A DNA stretch of 20,293 bases, from positions 1,292,006 to 1,312,298 of the forward strand of contig NW_004754916.1 in assembly GCF_000188695.1 (NCBI RefSeq), written 5' to 3'. This stretch comes from Salpingoeca rosetta. Taxonomy: Eukaryota; Opisthokonta; Choanoflagellata; Craspedida; Salpingoecidae. Both the position numbers and the translations under genes were made by a program. This document shows, piece by piece, positions 1-11,055 of this stretch. The stretch's first letter is position 1; each line of letters opens with the position of its first letter. Below the pieces are notes generated by a model that was not told the origin of the DNA, ran no database searches, and saw only the letters and a list, made by a program, of their open reading frames with translations.

Positions 1-2
1 CT

Positions 3-1646
3 GCTGCTGTCACCACTACTGTTGGCGCTGTCGCCGCCCGCAGCAGCGATGCGGCCCATGACGGCAGCGACGGCGGCCGAGCCCGTGCTGCTGCCCATGA
101 GCCGCCCCCTGTTCTGCAGCAGCACGGCCTCAAGCTGCTTCACGTGCTCCCGCGCCGCCTGCAGCTGCCTGCGAAGGCCCTCAACCTTCTCCTGCTGGTC
201 CTGGATCACGGTGCGTGCCTGCCGCAGCGACGTCACATCGTGGCGGGCCGGTGTGCCAGTGGTCGCTGCTGCTGCTGCTGCTGTTGATGCTGCTGCTGCT
301 GCTGCTGTTGATGCTGCTGACGTGGATGGTGTGACCGCCCTGCTGCTGTCGGGGTGCGCGCCTGGCACGGGTGATGCCCGCAACGACGTGGCCACGGACG
401 GGGGCGGCGGCGCCGGCGATGCTGGGGCCGTGCTGCACGCAGAGCCGGGCGGCAGGTGCTTGCTGCGCTTCCCTTGGCTGAGGAACGCTATTTGGGCCTC
501 GAGGGCCTTGTTGTTCTGCTGCAGCGCCTTGATGCGGCGCTTGAGCCGGTGCACCGTCTGCGGCGTGTGCTGCTGCTGCTGCTGCTGTTGTTGTTGTTGG
601 TAGTGTGTGAGGCGCTGTTGCAGTGCTGCACACTGCGAGCAGCCCCTTGTCGACGGTTGCTGGTGTTGTTGGTGCGACCATTCACTCCAGATGGCGGTGT
701 GGCTGCCACTCATGTTGGTGGGTGTGTCAGCTGAAGAGGGATCTTCGTCTCCAGCTCGCGAGGGCAGGGACAGCGGCACAAGTGCCCTTGGTGGTGATGG
801 ATGCAGTGATGTAGTCTCTGTGGTGGGAGAGGTACTGAGGGTGAGCGGCTTGAAGGAGGTGGGTGCCACATTGTTGGCTGCACCATTACTGGCTGTACCG
901 TTGCTGGTAAACAACGAATCGTCCAAGGCGCCGAAGTCGATGTCATCAAAGCTGACGGACGTGGCATCTTGCTGCGCATCTTGTGCAGTGGCACCGCTGT
1001 CGTTGGTGCTGGTGTTGGTAATGCTGGTGCCGTTGGGATAACGTTGAAATGTGCCGCCTTGTTGCACGTTGGCACCTGTGTCTTTGGCATCACCATCATT
1101 GTCATCAGTGTCGTCGGCGGCGTTGTCGTTGTCGAGGGTTGTTGATGGCGGTGTGGGTGCGAGGAACTCGGCTTCGGCAGTTGGAGTAGATGCCGTGGAA
1201 GAGGAGGTTGAAGCCGTTGAGGAAGCCGAGGACGGCAGGGAGCCAGCAACGGCAGGCTTGGTGTTGGTGTTGGCGTTGGTGCTGGTGGTGGTGGTGGTGT
1301 TGGTGTTGGTGTTGGTGTTGGTGTTGGTGTTGGTGCTGGTGCTGGTGCTGGTGCTGGTGGTGCTAGTGCTGCTGCTACTGCTGGTGCGTCGGGAAAGTGG
1401 TCCGCCGCGTCCCGTTGCGGTGGTAGTGGAATCTGTTGGTCGAGTCAAGGGCACATTTGGAGAAGAGGATGTGGATGTTGCTGGGCTGGAGCTTGTGGAT
1501 GCGTGCTGTTGCAAGTACTGCTTGTGCACAGCCACTGCAGCTACAACTGGTACTGTTGTCGCTGTTGATGACGGCGGAGGTGGTGTCGGATTGGTGGATG
1601 ATGCACGCCTGAGCCATGGCGGCCTTGCCCTTGTCTGGCTGGCCAT
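3..1646 (-). CDS. Low-complexity coiled-coil protein, unknown function (3' partial)
   Basis: The minus-strand frame is open from the ATG at 1646-1644 to the left window edge, about 548 residues without a stop; the C-terminus is missing. The start has G at -3 and G at +4. The N-terminus begins MASQTRARPPWLRRAS and is followed by a Ser/Thr/Pro-rich region and a Thr/Asn/Ser repeat (about residues 90-130, from a GGTGTT-type repeat on the plus strand). An acidic-hydrophobic motif, DDIDFGALDDSLF, lies at residues 234-246. After a polyGln tract (about residue 350) comes a basic heptad-like segment (VHRLKRRIKALQQNNKALEA, about 363-392), then Ala/Ser/Thr-rich linkers, then a second heptad segment (about 470-515, containing VEGLRRQLQAAREHVKQLE). 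These amphipathic heptads appear only in this frame, which is why it was chosen over overlapping frames. I do not recognise a family. A transcription-associated or scaffold role is possible but unproven. An intron inside the span cannot be excluded. Confidence 0.72.
   Translation of the reverse strand, partial: MASQTRARPPWLRRASSTNPTPPPPSSTATTVPVVAAVAVHKQYLQQHASTSSSPATSTSSSPNVPLTRPTDSTTTATGRGGPLSRRTSSSSSTSTTSTSTSTSTNTNTNTNTNTNTTTTTSTNANTNTKPAVAGSLPSSASSTASTSSSTASTPTAEAEFLAPTPPSTTLDNDNAADDTDDNDGDAKDTGANVQQGGTFQRYPNGTSITNTSTNDSGATAQDAQQDATSVSFDDIDFGALDDSLFTSNGTASNGAANNVAPTSFKPLTLSTSPTTETTSLHPSPPRALVPLSLPSRAGDEDPSSADTPTNMSGSHTAIWSEWSHQQHQQPSTRGCSQCAALQQRLTHYQQQQQQQQQQHTPQTVHRLKRRIKALQQNNKALEAQIAFLSQGKRSKHLPPGSACSTAPASPAPPPPSVATSLRASPVPGAHPDSSRAVTPSTSAASTAAAAAASTAAAAAATTGTPARHDVTSLRQARTVIQDQQEKVEGLRRQLQAAREHVKQLEAVLLQNRGRLMGSSTGSAAVAAVMGRIAAAGGDSANSSGDSS
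264..310. repeat. Interrupted (CTG/CAG)n tract, in-frame polyAla coding
   Basis: Two runs of CTG (plus strand) are separated by TTGATG. On the minus strand they read as GCA codons, giving Ala runs interrupted by Ser-Thr in the coiled-coil gene. The repeat has the same DNA unit as the polyGln tract at 571-600 but is read in a different frame. Confidence 0.8.
571..600. repeat. (CTG)n(TTG)n tract, polyGln coding
   Basis: A run of CTG followed by TTG on the plus strand; on the minus strand it reads CAA/CAG codons giving about nine Gln residues directly before the first coiled-coil segment of the left-edge gene. Confidence 0.8.
1261..1380. repeat. Imperfect GGTGTT/GCTGGT minisatellite inside coding sequence
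   Basis: The plus strand carries many copies of GGTGTT changing to GGTGCT. Read on the minus strand it encodes alternating Thr-Asn and then Thr-Ser dipeptides near the N-terminus of the coiled-coil protein. The unit length of 6 bp preserves the reading frame as copy number changes. Confidence 0.75.
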
Positions 1647-1651
1647 GACTG

Positions 1652-1689
<38 letters not shown>

Positions 1690-1974
1690 AAGGTGTGATG
1701 CGGGCGAACGTGGTGTGTGTGCAAAAGTGGTGTGAATGAGAGTGAGAAGGAGTGGTGCGAGGTGATGTCAATGAAGGAGAAGGTCGTTCGGTCGGTCGCC
1801 TGGGGCTCGTGTGTGCTGTGTTCAGGAGCAGAGAAGCCTCGTTGCTGTGTTTCTTCCTCACCTGCTCGCGGCTGCGTTGCTTGTGACCTCTTGAGTCGTC
1901 TTGGTGGCGGTGGTTGTGTGTTGTGTGCGTGCGTGTGCGGCGATCGTTCGTCTTCCTCCTTGTGCTTGTGCTCA

Positions 1975-2010
1975 CAATTTGCAAAACCCAACTTGTGGGC
2001 AATTTGCAAA
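1975..2010. promoter_or_regulatory. Two direct copies of CAATTTGCAAA
   Basis: CAATTTGCAAA occurs exactly at 1975-1985 and 2000-2010, start-to-start spacing 25 bp. Its core TTTGCAAA is a perfect palindrome. The pair sits in the divergent intergenic region, in an AT-richer island within GC-rich DNA, which is the kind of arrangement expected for a transcription-factor site. The binding factor is unknown. Confidence 0.4.
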
Positions 2011-2324
2011 CGGGTACTGGTTCTCAATTGGAGGTTTACCATCATTTCGGAGCATCAGCAAGAAATCACAGATGTCAGCACTGTGCAGCTGCCAAAACAA
2101 GTTTGACGTGTTTATTCTTGTGAACCGCCCATTGTTGAATGTCTTCCTTGAAATTTCTGCGAGGCGGGCTTGCATCGGCGCACTGCCAGTGGCTGTGTGC
2201 TTTGTGTTTTTTCTTGTTCGCGCTCCTGCTGCTGCTTGTTGTTGTGTGTGCGCTCCCCATTCACGTTTGCTCCTGCCTGTCCTCCCAGCCAGCCAGCCGC
2301 GAGACAGCAAACTTGCAAAAAGCC

Positions 2325-2361
2325 ACGCACAGCCAACCAACGCACAGCCAACGCACAGCCA
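2325..2361. repeat. Three copies of ACGCACAGCCA
   Basis: Exact copies lie at 2325-2335, 2340-2350 and 2351-2361, the last two directly abutting. They precede the proposed PARP start codon by 65-100 bp and probably fall in its 5' UTR or proximal promoter. Confidence 0.6.
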
Positions 2362-2425
2362 ACGCAACGCAAAGAAGGCGCTCACCGATCGACTGATTCA
2401 CCGCAAACAAGCAAACAACAGCGCC

Positions 2426-3833
2426 ATGCCGCCAAGGTTTTGATCGCTGCTCACATGTGTGTGGGTGTGTGTGTGTGTTGTTTTGATCGTTTGTGTTTTT
2501 GGTGTTGTGTGTTTTTGCTGGTGTTGTGTGCGCACGGCCTGCGTTGTGTTGGTGTTGTGTTGTGTCAACAGCTGAAGTGAAAGTGTGACATGAGACCTCA
2601 CCCCAAAAACATGGCATCTCCCTCTGTTTGCAGACGCAGCCGCCGTCAGGCTGCCCGCGCGGCCGAGGATGCCAGCGGCAACGACAACAACGACGCCACA
2701 GCCACCGCAGCCGCTGAAGAGACAACCCAGCAAGAGCAGGACCAGCAGCCCGTGAAGCGATCCAAGCGCCAGTCGGCCCGTCGCAAGGCTGCGGAGGAAG
2801 CCGCCGCCAAGAAGAAGGCCGCCAAGGAAGAGGAGGAGGCCAGGCTGCAGAAGAAGCAGGCCCAACAGGCCGCCGTCAAGGCCAAGAAGGGCAAGAAGAC
2901 AGCAGCCAGTGCAGCTGGCGCAGCGAAGAAGAAGGGCAGTCGTCGTGGCAAGCGCCGCAAGCAAGACGAAGAAGAAGATGATGATGACGACGGTGACGAC
3001 GGTGACGATGACGATGAGCAGGAAGAGGAGGAGGAGGAAGCTGATGACGATGAGCAGGAAGAGGAGGAAGCGGCTGCAGTCGAGGATGAAGCTGGCACTG
3101 CCATGGAAGAGGCAGCAGACGCGCCTGACACTGCTGCAGCTGCGAAGACCACCGCCAGTGCAAGCGCCAATGCCAGCAAGGCTGCCAAGGCCCCCGCTGC
3201 GAAGCGAGCGCGGCGCACAAAGGCAGAAGCAGCCGAGGGCGGCAAGAAGAAAGTGACGCGCAAGAAGAAGGAGCCGGCAGCAGCAGCAGCGACGTCAGCT
3301 GGTAAGCCAAAGCGCATGACGAAGAAGCAGAAGCTGATGGCTGCGCTGGCGGAGAAGGCGGAGGCCATCGCCAACAGCGTGCAGGAGGTGGTTGAGGAGG
3401 ACCTGGACATGTTTGTGCCGCCGCACGAGTTTGAGCTGTCCGTGCCCGAGGACAAGCCGCTGGTGTGCGCGCGCAGGGAGATGGAGGTGCAGTACGAGGA
3501 GCAGTTGAAGCGGGACCGGGCGGCGCAGGCTGCCAACAACCCCAACCCAGACATGAGCGGATCCTCTTCTGCCGCCGTGGCCAAGGTGCAGAGCAGCATC
3601 AGCAACAAGGACCTGCAGGCCGGCATTAACATGCTTTCGTCCTCTTCCCTCTTCCGCTCCTACGTTGACCTCGACGACACGCGCGTCGTACGCACTCGCG
3701 CACTGTCCAAGACGGTTGAGGAGAGCACACCCTCCTTTGGCAGCGGCGTCGTCTTCACCGGCCCAGACACCATCAAGTTTGATCCCAAAGCCGGACGCTC
3801 CTTTGGCGTGAGTAGCTGGCGGCTGTGCGTCTC

Positions 3834-3864
<31 letters not shown>

Positions 3865-6800
3865 CTGTGTGTGTGGTCTTGTTTGTGTGTTCTTATGTTC
3901 TTGCGTGCATGTGTGTGTGTGTTTGTGTGTTCGCTTGGTTGGCTGTGTTGCTGTGTGCACGTGCGTTATTGTGCAAACGCTTTGCATTCTCCATCTTATT
4001 CGCTTTCTCCAACCTCGCCTTCTGCCCGCTTTTCTCACACAACACACCACGACACATACGCACAGGTGCAAGTTGCCGGTGCAACCGCCAAGCACGGGAG
4101 CGTGGCACGTTCCAAGCGCAAGATCACGGTATCTGCCACGGACGTGGACAAGGCGTTTGCCATGACCGAGGAAGAAGCTCTCTCCCACTTTGCCATTGGC
4201 TTTTGCGGCAACCACCACACCGTCGCCCCCAACACCCAGAGCACACACTTTGTCGTGCAGGGCAACTGGTGGCTGATCAAGGCTGGCGGTGTTGCGCAGG
4301 CCGCCGCAGTCTCCACTGATGCGTACGGCGACGACGAGGGGTTTGACGACACGCGCTACGCCGCCGGGGGTGCGCTGGTGTGCCCGGCGCTGTCGAAGCT
4401 CAAGGCGGGCGACTACGTGGAGGTGGCCGCGCAGCCGCACCCGAAGGAGAAGGGCGTGCAGCTGATCGTGCTGCGCATCAACGGCCAGGAGCAGACGCTC
4501 TACGACAAGAAGCCAGAGCCCGAGGCCAAGGCCAAGCCCGCGCTGTCACGCAAGGGCAGCAAGAAGCTGACCAAGCGCAAGAGCACGCGCCGCAGCCTCA
4601 ACGCCACTGCCACTACCACCACCACTGCTGCTGCTGCTGCCGCAGCCGACAAGGAGGACAAGGATGAGGAGACCAAGCCCATTGCCGTGCCCACGACGCA
4701 GAAGCTGTATGGCGTGATTGTGGCGCCGCGCGACACGTCGCTCGCCCTGCACGTGCACGGCATGTCCGGGTACCACGAGTCGCAGGCCAGCCTGCAGCTG
4801 CTCAAGGAGCACTGGCAGCTGCTCCAGCAGTGGGGCGCGTGCGGGCCCGTTGTGGCGGGGCGCCTGGTCACCAAGACGGTGGCTGAGGAGGACCACCTCT
4901 TGTTGCGCTTCCTCATGGACAACGGCCGCAACTTCCTTCCGGGCCGCGCGCCGGACTGGAGCGCGGACTGCTTCAGCAACGCGGAGGAGTGGGCCATGAT
5001 TGGAAACGACGCCAAGTCGCTGTTCCTGATTGGCCGCGCGCCGCAGTACGGCTGGGCAGACGTGCCGGACAACGACATTGCCGCGCGCACGGGCACGGGC
5101 AACGTGTCCTCGCACACGTACGCGCACCGCGTGGGCAAGGTTGGCGTGGCGCGCGGCGGCAAGGAGGGCGACTCTGCCTTTATCCAGGAGAGCAACCTGC
5201 GCGAGTACGAGTATCACCAGCCGTACGGATACGGGTTTGGCATGGCCATGCTCGCCGCCGCCCGCTCCCGCGACGTGTCGGACGACACGCTCAAGTACGT
5301 GCTGTCCGGCGCCTCGCACCAGTCCATCTCCACCAGCAACCTGGTGTACGCCGCGGCGGAGGCCGGCAACGTGCGCACGGTGCAGCAGGCGCTGCAGGCG
5401 CTGTCCAAGGACACGAGCAGCGGCATGACGGAGACGTACATGGTGGCGGCGGACAGCTCGCTGCCCATCAAGTCCACGCTGCAGGCGCGCTCGCTGCTGA
5501 AGAAGGGCGGCAGCATCTCCGCTGTGACGCCGCTGCACGTGGCCAGCGCATGCACCAGCGCCGCGCGCTTCAAGAAGCTGCTGCAGATCAACAGCCTCAA
5601 CTACAGCGTGCACGACGACTACGCGCGCACGCTGCTGCACTTTGCCGCGGCCAACGAGGACGAGGGCGTGGCGGAGTTTCTGCTGTCGCTCGGGGAGAGC
5701 CCCGTGGTGACGGACAAGCAGCTGGCCACGCCGCTGCACCTGGCCGCCAAGCACGGCCGCCCCAAGACGGCGGTGCTGCTGCTGGAGGCCGCCCGCAAGC
5801 GCTTTGGCGCCCAGCTCACCGCGCTCACGGGCCAAGCGGAGCAGGGCGATGGTGGGGAAGGAGAAGAGGAGGAGGAGGAGACGCCTGCGATGAAGCGGAA
5901 GAAGGCGGCCATGCTGAAGAAGCTCAAGGTGGCCGGGCTGGCCAAGGACAAGCTGGGCCTGACGCCGCTGCACCACGCCGCGTACGAGGGCCACGTGGAC
6001 GTGCTTCAGGCGCTGCACGAGTTTGACCCGGAGCTGGACATGGACCTGGGCGACCGCAACAAGCGCACGCCGCTCATGATCGCCGCCATGCAGGGCAACG
6101 TGGACGTGATGGAGGCCCTGGTGGAGATGGGGGCGCACGTCGAGGCGCAGGACAAGCGCAAGTACACGGCCCTGCACCACGCGTGCAAGAACGGGCAGTT
6201 TGACGCGGTGCAGATGCTGCTGCGGGCGGGCCACAACCCGGACGCCCGCGACTCGAGCGGCAACACCCCCGCACACTACGCCTCCGCCTACGACTGGGTG
6301 AAGGTCCTGCAGCTGCTCAAGCGCTACGGCGCAGACCTGTCCTCCGCCAACGACTGGAAGACGACGCCGCTGTCCATTGCGGTGGCCAAGTCGTGCATCA
6401 CCTGCCTGCTGTACCTGCTGCAGCAGCCCGGGGTGGCCATTGACGCGCGCGACAACGAGGGCCGCACGCTGCTGCACCACGCCTGCAGCCAGGCCGGCCC
6501 AAGCAACCTGCGCATTGTGGAGCACCTGCTGAAGCAGGGCGCGGACGCGTGCGCGCAGGACCTGGCCGGGGTCACGCCGCTGCTGCTGGTGGTGCGGGCA
6601 AACGGCACCAAGCAGAAGGAGATGGTGGAGCTGCTGCTCAAGGGCGGCGCGCACCCGGACGCAGCGAGCAAGGACGGCAGCTCGCCGCTCTCCGTGGCGC
6701 TGGCCAACAGCCGGGCCAACCTGCTGGTGGCCATGCTCTCCAGCGGGCACTCCTTTGGCAAGGCGCAGGTGGAGGCATCGGCAGAGTCGTTCCTGCACAA

Positions 6801-8473
6801 GCTGGTCGGGCTGGCCAAGCAGCGCGACATTGCCGAGCTGTGGAACCTGGTGATGCAGCAGGACGACAGCGCGTCGGTGGCGGCGCTGCTGAACCACCGG
6901 CGCCACAGCAACGGGCGCACGCCGCTCATTGACCTCCTCCTCGCCGCAAACCAGCACCCGTCCAGCGCATCGCTGTTTGGCAACGCGGAGGCCACCAGCA
7001 ACGCCAGCAGCATGAACTCCAGCAGCAGGTTTGGGTACAGGCGCAGGTACAACGCGTATGGCTCGCAGCCAAGCACGTCCACAGAGTCGACGGCTGCCAG
7101 CCTGCACAAGGTGGTGGAGCTGGTGGCGGCCGCGCTCAAGGCCGGGTGCGATCCCAACGTCCCCGTGCGCATGCTGTTCAAGGAGAAGACGGAGGGGGAG
7201 GGCGGAGAGCAGCAGGAGGTGGCGCACACCGTTGACAGCGACGACGACGACAACTACGATTCTGACATGTCCGCCTCTGACATGGACTCGGATGAGGACG
7301 AGGACAGCAACGACGACAACGACGACGCTGATAAGGGTGGAGCGCAGCAGCAGGTGGATGGCATGAACGGCACGAGCGGTGGCAGCAGCGGCAACGGCGT
7401 GGATGTCATTGCCCTCAACGACGACGACAACGAAGAGGAGCGTGGTGGCGACATGGACCAGACGGCCGACAAAGAGGATGGTGATGAGGATGGCGAGGAG
7501 GAGGATGACGAGGGTGAGGATGGGGATGGCCAGAAGAGCGGCAAGAAGCAGCACAAGAAGAAGAAGAAGAAGAAGAACATGGTGGTGCCGAGCCACGGGA
7601 CGGAGCTGACGGTGGCTGCGGGCGACTATGCCAAGCACGCCAAGCGGCTTGGGGAGAGCGAGAAGAAGCCGTTTAAGATTGAGAAGGAGCTGGACAACGT
7701 GCTTGGCGGCTGCACGGCGCTGCACGTGGCGTGCCGCGTCAACAACCCGCAGCCGCTGGTGGACGTGCTGCTCGAGCACGGCGCGGACACCAACGCGCGG
7801 GACCGGCTGGGCCAGACGCCGCTCATGTACGCCGTTGTTGCGGGCATCCCGAGCGTGGTGGAGCGCATGCTGCTGCACGGCGCCGACCCGGCCATCGTCT
7901 CCGCCCGCAGCGGGCAGACGGCGCTGCACATGGCTGTGCACCAGTGCCTGCAGGCACAGGCGGCAGCGAAGAAGGCGCGCGCGGCTGTGCTGCAGCTGCT
8001 GCTCAAGCACAAGGCGGACACGGGCGCGATGAACAAGTTTGGTGACCTGGTGCTGTGCTCTGCGGTGAAGAGCACGCAGGACCGCACGGTTGCGGACGCG
8101 CTGCTCAAGGCCGGAGCGGACGCGTGCCAGCTTGACGGGCACGGCACCGCGGCCTTGCACTACGTGGCGCGCATGAACGACCTGGCGCTGCTGCAGCGGC
8201 TGCTGGAGGCTGGCGTTGACCCGGACCTGCGCTCGTCCAAGGGCAACACCCCGCTGCACGGCGTGATTATGGCGGATGGTGGGGACCGCTCCAAGGTGCT
8301 GGTGCAGATGCTGCTGGACAAGGGCGCAGATCCAAACGCACAGAACAACGACGGCGTCTTCCCGCTCTTCCGCGCCGTCACAAACTCGGCAACAAGGACA
8401 TACCGCAACTTTGAGGTGCTGTGCTGTTGTGTGTGTGTGTGTGTGGTGTGTGTGCTGTTGTGTGTGTTTGCAT

Positions 8474-8516
<43 letters not shown>

Positions 8517-9409
8517 CGTTTGAGGGGATACACGCGGCACTCATCATCTCACATTACCCGTGCCAACGCTTAATATCTCCAACTGCGCCACCTCCGTAAT
8601 TCCCTCCCCCCCCTTTCGCGTGCCTCCAACAAACAGATGGAGCAGCTGCTGATTGACCGAGGCGCCGACGTGCACGCGTGCACGGCACTTGGCCGCAACA
8701 TCTTGCATGCCGCCGTCGTGACGGAAGACAAGCCCGAGCGGCTGGATAAGGCGCGCACCCCCGCCGACCCCATTGAGATTGTCTCGGACATCTGCTCCCT
8801 CGAGAGTAAGATGATGTTGATAGTGTGTGCGCGCGCGTGTGTGCGTGTGTGTTTGCTTGGGCTGATGTGTGTGTTGGTGTGTTTTGTGTGTGTTGTTTGT
8901 TGGTGTGTTTTGTGTGTGTGTGTGTTGGTGTGTCTTGTGTGTTGGTGTGTGTTGGTGTGTGTTGGTGTGTGTGTGTGTGCGTGTGTGTGTGTTCTTGTGT
9001 TTTGTGTGTGTTTTGCTTGTTAATGCATTTGCTTGGCTGTGTGTGTGTGCCTTGCCTTCTTTGTACTTCTCTGCCCCCACACGAACCTCACCGCCCCCCA
9101 CCCATGCTCAAACTCCACCCCCCCCCCCCAAACCACCTTGCCGCCAGCGCTTGATCTTGATGTTGCTGACACGTACGGGCGCACGCCGCTGCACTACGCG
9201 TCGCTGTACGGTGCCATCCTCAGCGCCCGCTACCTCATCAAGCGTGGTGCAGACCCAAACAAGGTGTGCGTACGTGCGTGCATGTGTGTTTGTGTCTCTT
9301 TGGGGCAGCCAGAGGGGGTTTCTAAGTGACTTCAACATGCGCTCACGCACACACACACACACATGCATGCACACGCACGCACGCGCGCACACGCGCGCAC
9401 ATGCTTACA

Positions 9410-9501
<92 letters not shown>

Positions 9502-10975
9502 AACAAACGAACAAACGGCAGGAGGACCAAGACGGCAACACGGCGCTGCAGCTGGCGCTGATTGGGCACCAGGTCAACTACGCGGCGCTGCTGCTGGACC
9601 ACGTGCGCGACCTGAAGCACGCCATTGTGTTCACCGTCCTGCAGCACGACAAGGAGAAGGACAAGCAGGTGGAGGTGGTGCGCACCACGTCCACGTTCCG
9701 CTTCCTCGCCTCACACCACTTCACGGGCCTGGCGTGCGTGTTCATTGACCACGGCGTGGATGTGCTGTCGGCCTTTGACGACTGCGTGTCTGTCGGCGAA
9801 TACCAGATGGCCATGACGCTGCTGCGCAAGACGCCGTCCACCCGCGTCAAGGCCCTGCGCGACAGCGAGAACAACACGCTCGTCACGTTTGTGTGCAGGC
9901 ACATCTCGCAGAACAAGCTGTTCCAGGACAAGTTCTGCGCGCTGATGATGCGCACGCTCACCAACGAGTACGCCTTCCGCAAGGACACGGTCAACGTGCG
10001 CGGCGAAACGCACCTGCACCAGGCCTGCTGGAGCGGCGCCTACCCTGCATTTGATGCTGTCGTGAGCGCCTGCGACGTCAAGGCCACGCGCAAGGACGGG
10101 TTTGATGCGCTCACGCTGGCGCTGATTGGGCACGCCAACGCCGCCCACCGCATGCGCATGGTGCGCATGCTCCTCAAGCGAGGCGCAGACCCAAACTACT
10201 ACGACACGCTCCGCGCGTGCGTGCAGGACTCGGAGTGGCTCAAGGACGACGAGCGGGTGGCCAAGTTCATGGCCAAGCCGCTGCTGCTGGCCCTGCTGGA
10301 GCCATGCCTCGAGACCCTCAAGCACCACCCGCCGCCAAAGGCAACATCGACGCTGCTGTCTCCGCGCGGGCTGGGCCTGGGCCGCTCTCCCAATGGCAGC
10401 CGCATGGGCGGTGTTGCCAACGCGCAGCCACTCACCATCACGGGGGACAAGGCCATTGACGAGTGGCTGACAGACTCGTTCCCGCGCACGGGCACCGTGA
10501 CGCCGCAGCAGGTGCGGGCAGGCACGGCCGCGCTGCTGCTGCGCTCTGGCCTGAGCTGGCACCACGCCACGAAGCAGGGCGCAACGCTGGCCGAACTGCT
10601 GGTGGTGCAGAACAGGAAGGACGCGCTGGAGCGGCTGCTTGCGCTCGGCGCCGTCGTGAACAACCCACTGGACCTCAACCACCGCCTGCCACACAAGGGC
10701 CAGACGGTGCTGGCCCGCTGCTTCACGCACCAGAGCAACGCGTTTGCCTTTGTCAACTGCGACGACATGCTCGACTTTTTGCTGGAGAAGGGTGCGGATG
10801 TGAACCAGCTGGACGATGACGGGTGTTCCCCGCTCTGGCACGCATACGCCATCGCCGACACCGCCACCATAGGTGCGTCTTGTCTGTGTGTGTGTGTGTG
10901 TTTGTTTGTGTTTGTGTTTGTGTTTGTGTTTGTGTTTGCGTGTGCGTGTGCGTGTGCGTGTGCGTGTGCGTGTGC

Positions 10976-11055
<80 letters not shown>

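Larger units (their letters stand above)
1647..2425. promoter_or_regulatory. Divergent intergenic/promoter region
   Basis: About 780 bp separates the minus-strand coiled-coil gene from the plus-strand PARP gene, so both 5' UTRs and core promoters should lie here. It begins with (TG)18 at 1653-1688 immediately upstream of the leftward start codon. It also contains a duplicated 11-mer at 1975-2010, short AGCC repeats near 2287, and a triplicated 11-mer at 2325-2361. I see no clear TATA box and no conserved ORF; open frames here are short or repeat-derived. Confidence 0.55.
5325..10872 (+). other. PARP ankyrin-repeat array
   Basis: Many copies of the TPLH-A-G-LL-GAD pattern are visible: [10 protein letters not shown] near 5728, [18 protein letters not shown] near 5962, [18 protein letters not shown] near 6070, [19 protein letters not shown] near 6167, [10 protein letters not shown] near 7712, [10 protein letters not shown] near 7816, TALHMAVHQ near 7919, [10 protein letters not shown] near 9184. 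Blocks lie at about 5325-6760, 7710-8415 and, across introns 3-5, 8637-10872. Ankyrin arrays bind protein partners, and in tankyrases they recruit substrates; here the partner is unknown. Confidence 0.88.

Noticed and set aside
2590..2633. ATG at 2590 or 2611 as the PARP start
   Set aside because: The one at 2611 has a good start context, but the sequence up to 2633 looks like a splice acceptor tract, and joining to ATG at 2426 gives a more natural MPPRRSRRQ start. Kept as an alternative.
2646..3632. 328-codon minus-strand frame with long Ser and Ala runs
   Set aside because: It is the complement of the Lys/Glu/Asp-rich PARP N-terminus; the Ser runs come from GAC/GAA codons read in reverse.
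4546..8547. 1333-codon open frame antisense to the PARP gene
   Set aside because: It is an effect of the GC-rich codon use of exon 3 on the other strand: it is rich in His, Leu, Val and Arg with no domain, and it covers the ankyrin exons whose sense frame is clearly coding.
8860..9010. Repeated TTGGTGTGTG units as a possible CRISPR-like array
   Set aside because: Units are short, degenerate and lack unique spacers; this is a TG-derived minisatellite inside intron 4.
8825..9154. Plus-strand ORFs of Val-Cys and minus-strand ORFs of Thr-His repeats over TG/CA tracts
   Set aside because: These are translations of dinucleotide repeats inside introns, not proteins; the same applies to similar frames at 9332-9577, 10823-11053, 12240-12361, 14071-14160 and 18418-18600.
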